Origin: Bdellovibrio sp.
GTDB taxonomy: Bacteria > Bdellovibrionota > Bacteriovoracia > Bacteriovoracales > Bacteriovoracaceae
DNA: 64,000 nt
Direction of reading: 5' to 3'
NCBI GenBank assembly: GCA_016187935.1
Contig: JACPIU010000017.1
Coordinates: forward strand, 1-64,000
Shown here: positions 61,126 to 64,000 of the stretch, piece after piece
Layout: the number at the start of each line of letters is the position of its first letter
How positions within the stretch are numbered: position 1 is the stretch's first letter
Notes under the pieces: generated by a model
Told to the model about the DNA's origin: nothing
Databases searched by the model: none
What the model saw: only the letters and a program-made list of their open reading frames with translations
Program-made: the position numbers and the translations under genes

Positions 61126-63423
61126 CTAAGGTTCAATTGCCTTGCGGATTTCATCTAGGGTGACGGTTTCACCGAGAAATTTTAATTCGCCGTTGGCCTT
61201 TTGAACGTAGTAGGCCGGAACACCCGCTGCTCCATGATTGAGCAGCCACCGTCCGATGACTTCATCTCTTTTCGTCCAATCGCCCAACAAAAGTTTTAAT
61301 TTGTAATCAGCGGCCAATTGCTTGAAAGCATCGGTATCAATCACGAATTGCTCGTTGGCCTTACAGGTAAAGCACCATTGTGCTGTAAAATCAATGAAGA
61401 CGTTCTCTGATTGCGCCTTGGCCTTTTCCATCTCAGCTTCACTCCATGGAATCCAATTCAAACCATGGGCCTGTTTTTCCACCAGGAGATCAGGGGAAGA
61501 AGCGGTACTGGAACTCGTGGAATTAGGCCATAACATCAAATGTGTAAAAGCGAGTAAAGGCATAATGAAGATCAATGCACGCCAGCGAAATTTTTTAGAA
61601 ATATTTTTCTGAAAATAAAAAGCAAAGAAAGTAAGCGTCATCGTCGTGGTTAACTTGGTGGTGGGAAATGTTCCATCGGTCAATGCCTGGAACACATCGA
61701 GCAGCCAAACCACGGTCAGTAAAAGAGTGAGACCTAAGAATTTTTTCAAATGCTCCATCCAATGTCCCGGCTTGGGCAGGAGCTTCATGCTACTGGGGAA
61801 AATTGAAGTGATAAAAAAGGGCACACTAAAACCAATCCCCACCGCGATGAAAATAAAAATAATTTCCATCGGGCCACGGGTAAAAGCAAACGTTATGGCC
61901 GTCCCCAAAAACGGAGCACTACACGGGGTTGAGAGAATCGTGGCCAAAACACCGCTGAGAAAATCCCCAATAAATCCCTCCCTAAAGGAGACATTACCTA
62001 GGATTTTTCCACCTGGAACCATAAACTCAAAAAGGCCGAATAAATTCAGGGTTAAGACAAAAAGAAGAATGCACATAATGGCCACAAATCTTGGGGATTG
62101 TAGTTGCAATCCCCAACCCACCGTTTGACCGCTGAATTTCAATAAGATCGCCAAGAGTCCCAGAACGACGAAGGAGATGAGAATTCCAAAGACATAGGCC
62201 ATATTGTGTCGCCATAATTTGGTGGGAGAGTCAGCGCTATGTTTTATAAGTCCAAATAATTTGAGTGAAATAACCGGCAGGACACAAGGCATGAAGTTTA
62301 AAATAAATCCGCCAAAGATGGCGAGTAGGATAATCCATAAAATGCTTTGCTCGCTTTCAGCGCTCGCTCCTGCTTCACTTGGAGTGGACTCGATTGCTTC
62401 TTTTTGCACATCTGCGCTGGCGGTATGCTGGACTTGGGGTATTTTGTGCAGAAGAGCATAGAACGAATCCATCTCTTTTAATTGCCCTCTTTGAAAATGT
62501 TCAATTTTTTTTTCAATAATAACTGGTGCTTCCCCTGTTGGTGGATAAAAAAGAAACTTAAAATTTAGAGCTTTGGCGAACTGTCCGTTACTGGGAAGAG
62601 TAACCGGAGGTTCTTGATAGTGGCCATTCCACTCGATAGGGGTTTTGCCAAAGAGATCAGGCCCTTTGCCTCGGTACCATTCGGAATGTCCCATACTAAA
62701 GAGAGGATTGGGAAAGGGAATCAGGAGTGTTTCCCCGGCATAGTTTGGAGCGATTTCATACACTCGTGGAAAATTTAAAAACAAAATTAATTCTTTATCT
62801 TTTGCCCCTTCGTGCAATGTGAGATCGAGATAAGGAGGCCAGGGCGCGTCTTTTGGCAGTAAAGCAAACCGTGATTGCATTTCCTTCTGGGGGAGATCAA
62901 TTTGTGGAATATTGTCAGGCGTGGATTTTACAATCCTAAATTGGTTATTTACAAATTGGAGATCGGCTTCCCAATGTCCCGGAATACAAATATTTTTACA
63001 GGCCAACCATGAGACCTTGATAACAAAAGGGGCTTCTAACGTAGCTAAAATTTCTGACGGAATTTTGAAAAAAAAGGAGTAAGCCCCTTCGTGACCGTAG
63101 GCCCACAAATCACCTTCCTCGACATATTTTTTGGGAGCAAGCCGTTCTTGCTCGATGAGTGAAAGTTCCTTGCCTTGTTGAAAAAATGAAACTTTTGTTG
63201 GTAGACCGGCATCACCCGGATTATGCCAGTAGGTGTGCCAGCCGGGAAAATTTTCAAAGTGGGTGACGAGGAAACGATCTGGGCCTGTTTGAAAAAAACC
63301 AACCCCAACTTTGACGGGAAATTCTGGTGCTCCATTTTGGCCTTGAGCAAAGGCTTCCTGGGTACAAAAGAGGAAATTCAACGCATAGAAAACGACAAAG
63401 CTCATCACTCGTATTTTCATCAT
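61126..63423 (-). CDS. dsbD: ScsB/DsbD-type transmembrane thiol-disulfide reductase
   Basis: About 765 aa starting at the ATG at 63423, since a signal peptide (RVMSFVVFYALNFLFCTQEAFAQ region) follows; an earlier TTG is in frame. The N-terminal periplasmic part has GWHTYWHNPGDAGLPT and a Cys pair (CKNIC), as in the ScsB group. The middle has about eight helices carrying the redox Cys in FMPCVLP and TPCSAPF. The C-terminal thioredoxin domain has CFTC in AQWCFTCKANE. It carries electrons from cytoplasmic thioredoxin to periplasmic partners. It lies 90 nt downstream of rpsU copy 2 with no visible terminator between them. Confidence 0.9.
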   Translation of the reverse strand: MMKIRVMSFVVFYALNFLFCTQEAFAQGQNGAPEFPVKVGVGFFQTGPDRFLVTHFENFPGWHTYWHNPGDAGLPTKVSFFQQGKELSLIEQERLAPKKYVEEGDLWAYGHEGAYSFFFKIPSEILATLEAPFVIKVSWLACKNICIPGHWEADLQFVNNQFRIVKSTPDNIPQIDLPQKEMQSRFALLPKDAPWPPYLDLTLHEGAKDKELILFLNFPRVYEIAPNYAGETLLIPFPNPLFSMGHSEWYRGKGPDLFGKTPIEWNGHYQEPPVTLPSNGQFAKALNFKFLFYPPTGEAPVIIEKKIEHFQRGQLKEMDSFYALLHKIPQVQHTASADVQKEAIESTPSEAGASAESEQSILWIILLAIFGGFILNFMPCVLPVISLKLFGLIKHSADSPTKLWRHNMAYVFGILISFVVLGLLAILLKFSGQTVGWGLQLQSPRFVAIMCILLFVLTLNLFGLFEFMVPGGKILGNVSFREGFIGDFLSGVLATILSTPCSAPFLGTAITFAFTRGPMEIIFIFIAVGIGFSVPFFITSIFPSSMKLLPKPGHWMEHLKKFLGLTLLLTVVWLLDVFQALTDGTFPTTKLTTTMTLTFFAFYFQKNISKKFRWRALIFIMPLLAFTHLMLWPNSTSSSTASSPDLLVEKQAHGLNWIPWSEAEMEKAKAQSENVFIDFTAQWCFTCKANEQFVIDTDAFKQLAADYKLKLLLGDWTKRDEVIGRWLLNHGAAGVPAYYVQKANGELKFLGETVTLDEIRKAIEP

Positions 63424-63513
63424 CCTGCTGACTCCAATGAAATTATTTTGGCGCAAAAAAAATCGTTGCATATGCAGGAACAATTTTACGTGAGAGATGA
63501 ATAAAGGGCGAAC

Positions 63514-63744
63514 CTAAACTTTGTAAGTGGAACGACGAAATTTAGAAGCCTCTTTGGCCTTGCGCTTTTGCGCCGATTCAGTTTTTTCTTTTTTACGCAC
63601 AGAAGGTTTTTTGAACTCTTTTCTTTTCCGGTATTCTTTTAATACACCTGCTGATTCGCACAGACGTTTGAATTTTTTTAGTGAACCTTCGACACCATAC
63701 TTTGAACCATCGATGTCGATTTTTACAGACGAATCATTGGGCAT
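63514..63744 (-). CDS. rpsU: 30S ribosomal protein S21, copy 2
   Basis: A 76-aa S21 starting at the ATG at 63744, 7 nt after CTGGAG. It shares KFKRLCES, EYRKR and KKPSV-KKEK with copy 1, but differs in the N-terminus (a Ser-Val-Lys-Ile-Asp stretch) and in the C-terminal tail, so the two are diverged paralogues and not a recent duplication. It has a near-consensus promoter at 63790-63818. Confidence 0.93.
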   Translation of the reverse strand: MPNDSSVKIDIDGSKYGVEGSLKKFKRLCESAGVLKEYRKRKEFKKPSVRKKEKTESAQKRKAKEASKFRRSTYKV

Positions 63745-63789
63745 GAAATACTCCAGCAAAAAAGGCCGTTAATAATGTGAAAACGCGCC

Positions 63790-63818
63790 ATTATATAACT
63801 CATGGAAAAGTCATGCAA
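63790..63818 (-). promoter_or_regulatory. Sigma-70-type promoter of rpsU copy 2
   Basis: On the minus strand, TTGCAT (63813-63818) is followed by exactly 17 nt and a perfect TATAAT (63790-63795). It predicts a start near 63783, about 40 nt before the S21 start codon. Confidence 0.8.
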
Positions 63819-63951
63819 GGGGGGTGATTAGTCCTTACAGGGGCACTATTTCCAGATACCTAGACGAATTCAAAACTGTGTTAAACTAATAGAAAGGCGC
63901 GAAACCATCGAGCACAAGCGCTTTTCGAGCGATCTGAAGGAAGTTATTGTT

Positions 63952-64000
63952 ATGCGCACTCTTCTACTGGACTGTACCTATTTCCCCATTAAAGTGGTTA
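63952..64000 (+). CDS. 5' end of a gene, perhaps HNH endonuclease
   Basis: An ATG behind GAAGGAAG opens a frame reading MRTLLLDCTYFPIKVV to the window edge. The opening resembles the N-terminus of short HNH endonuclease-domain proteins (a pattern of hydrophobic residues followed by an Asn/Asp, Tyr/Phe-x-Pro-Ile/Leu). Sixteen residues are too few to be sure. The gene continues past the window. Confidence 0.35.
   Translation, partial: MRTLLLDCTYFPIKVV

Noticed and set aside
61646-62128. Plus-strand frame of about 160 aa inside dsbD
   Set aside because: It runs against the clearly coding transmembrane region of dsbD and has no start signal or domain.
1-64000. Prophage, insertion sequence or genomic island
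   Set aside because: No transposase, integrase, phage structural gene, terminal repeat or tRNA-linked attachment site was found.

Overview
The window is one contiguous stretch of a Gram-negative bacterial chromosome of moderate G+C. It is densely coded on both strands with little non-coding DNA. Gram-negative character comes from the Kdo/lipopolysaccharide genes (kdsB, kdsA, kdsC), Pal and CpoB lipoproteins, FadL-like and TolC-like outer-membrane proteins, and many signal peptides and lipoboxes. Several features point towards the Bdellovibrionota/Bacteriovoracia branch of the former deltaproteobacteria: two unequal S21 genes, a eukaryote-like (type 2) IleRS, many orphan secreted proteins and a TatT-type TRAP system. 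That placement is inference; no rRNA is present to settle it. I saw no tRNA, rRNA, CRISPR array, insertion sequence or prophage.

Layout. 0.3-9 kb: rarA, rpsU (copy 1) with a good terminator, a thioredoxin-fold protein, and ileS followed by two secreted orphans. 9-12 kb: a FecR-like protein, maf, a YggU (DUF167) protein and a secreted orphan. 12.1-12.6 kb: a 78-aa orphan gene on the minus strand behind a well-formed promoter and a leader of about 240 nt with five potential hairpins; I regard this as the best candidate for something undescribed. 12.7-18.1 kb: a TRAP transporter with a TatT lipoprotein (T, P, Q, M), then a Pro/Thr-linker protein. 18.2-25.1 kb: a DHH phosphoesterase and a five-gene Gld-like ABC export or assembly operon. 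25.2-29.3 kb: nucleotide salvage (tdk, upp-like, hpt), a GHMP kinase and a Cys-rich orphan.

29.3-38 kb: a cation-exchanger-like protein lacking its key acidic residues, then a long minus-strand run pal > DUF4398 > cpoB > metallophosphatase/tetraheme cytochrome > tsaD > rsmA > fadL-like > smpB. 38-43.3 kb: a large HExxH protein with a likely C-terminal beta-barrel, a glycerate kinase, ppk2 and a GIY-YIG protein. 43.3-49.5 kb: a pseudopilin pair, a HAMP-like protein, an ArsR regulator with a 42-aa Cys-rich peptide, a disordered secreted protein and a second FecR protein carrying Gly-Thr repeats. 49.6-56 kb: rplY, manC, purB, and an outer-membrane cluster with a TolC-like protein. 56-61.1 kb: kdsB-pyrG-kdsA-kdsC-DUF493-gpsA. 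61.1-64 kb: an ScsB/DsbD-like reductase, rpsU (copy 2) with a consensus promoter, and the 5' end of one further gene.

Themes. Envelope construction dominates: Kdo synthesis with its CTP supply, lipoproteins, outer-membrane proteins and thiol-redox functions. Around it are translation and tRNA genes (ileS, tsaD, rsmA, smpB, rplY, two rpsU) and nucleotide salvage. All domain and family calls are from reading motifs by eye; no database search was run.
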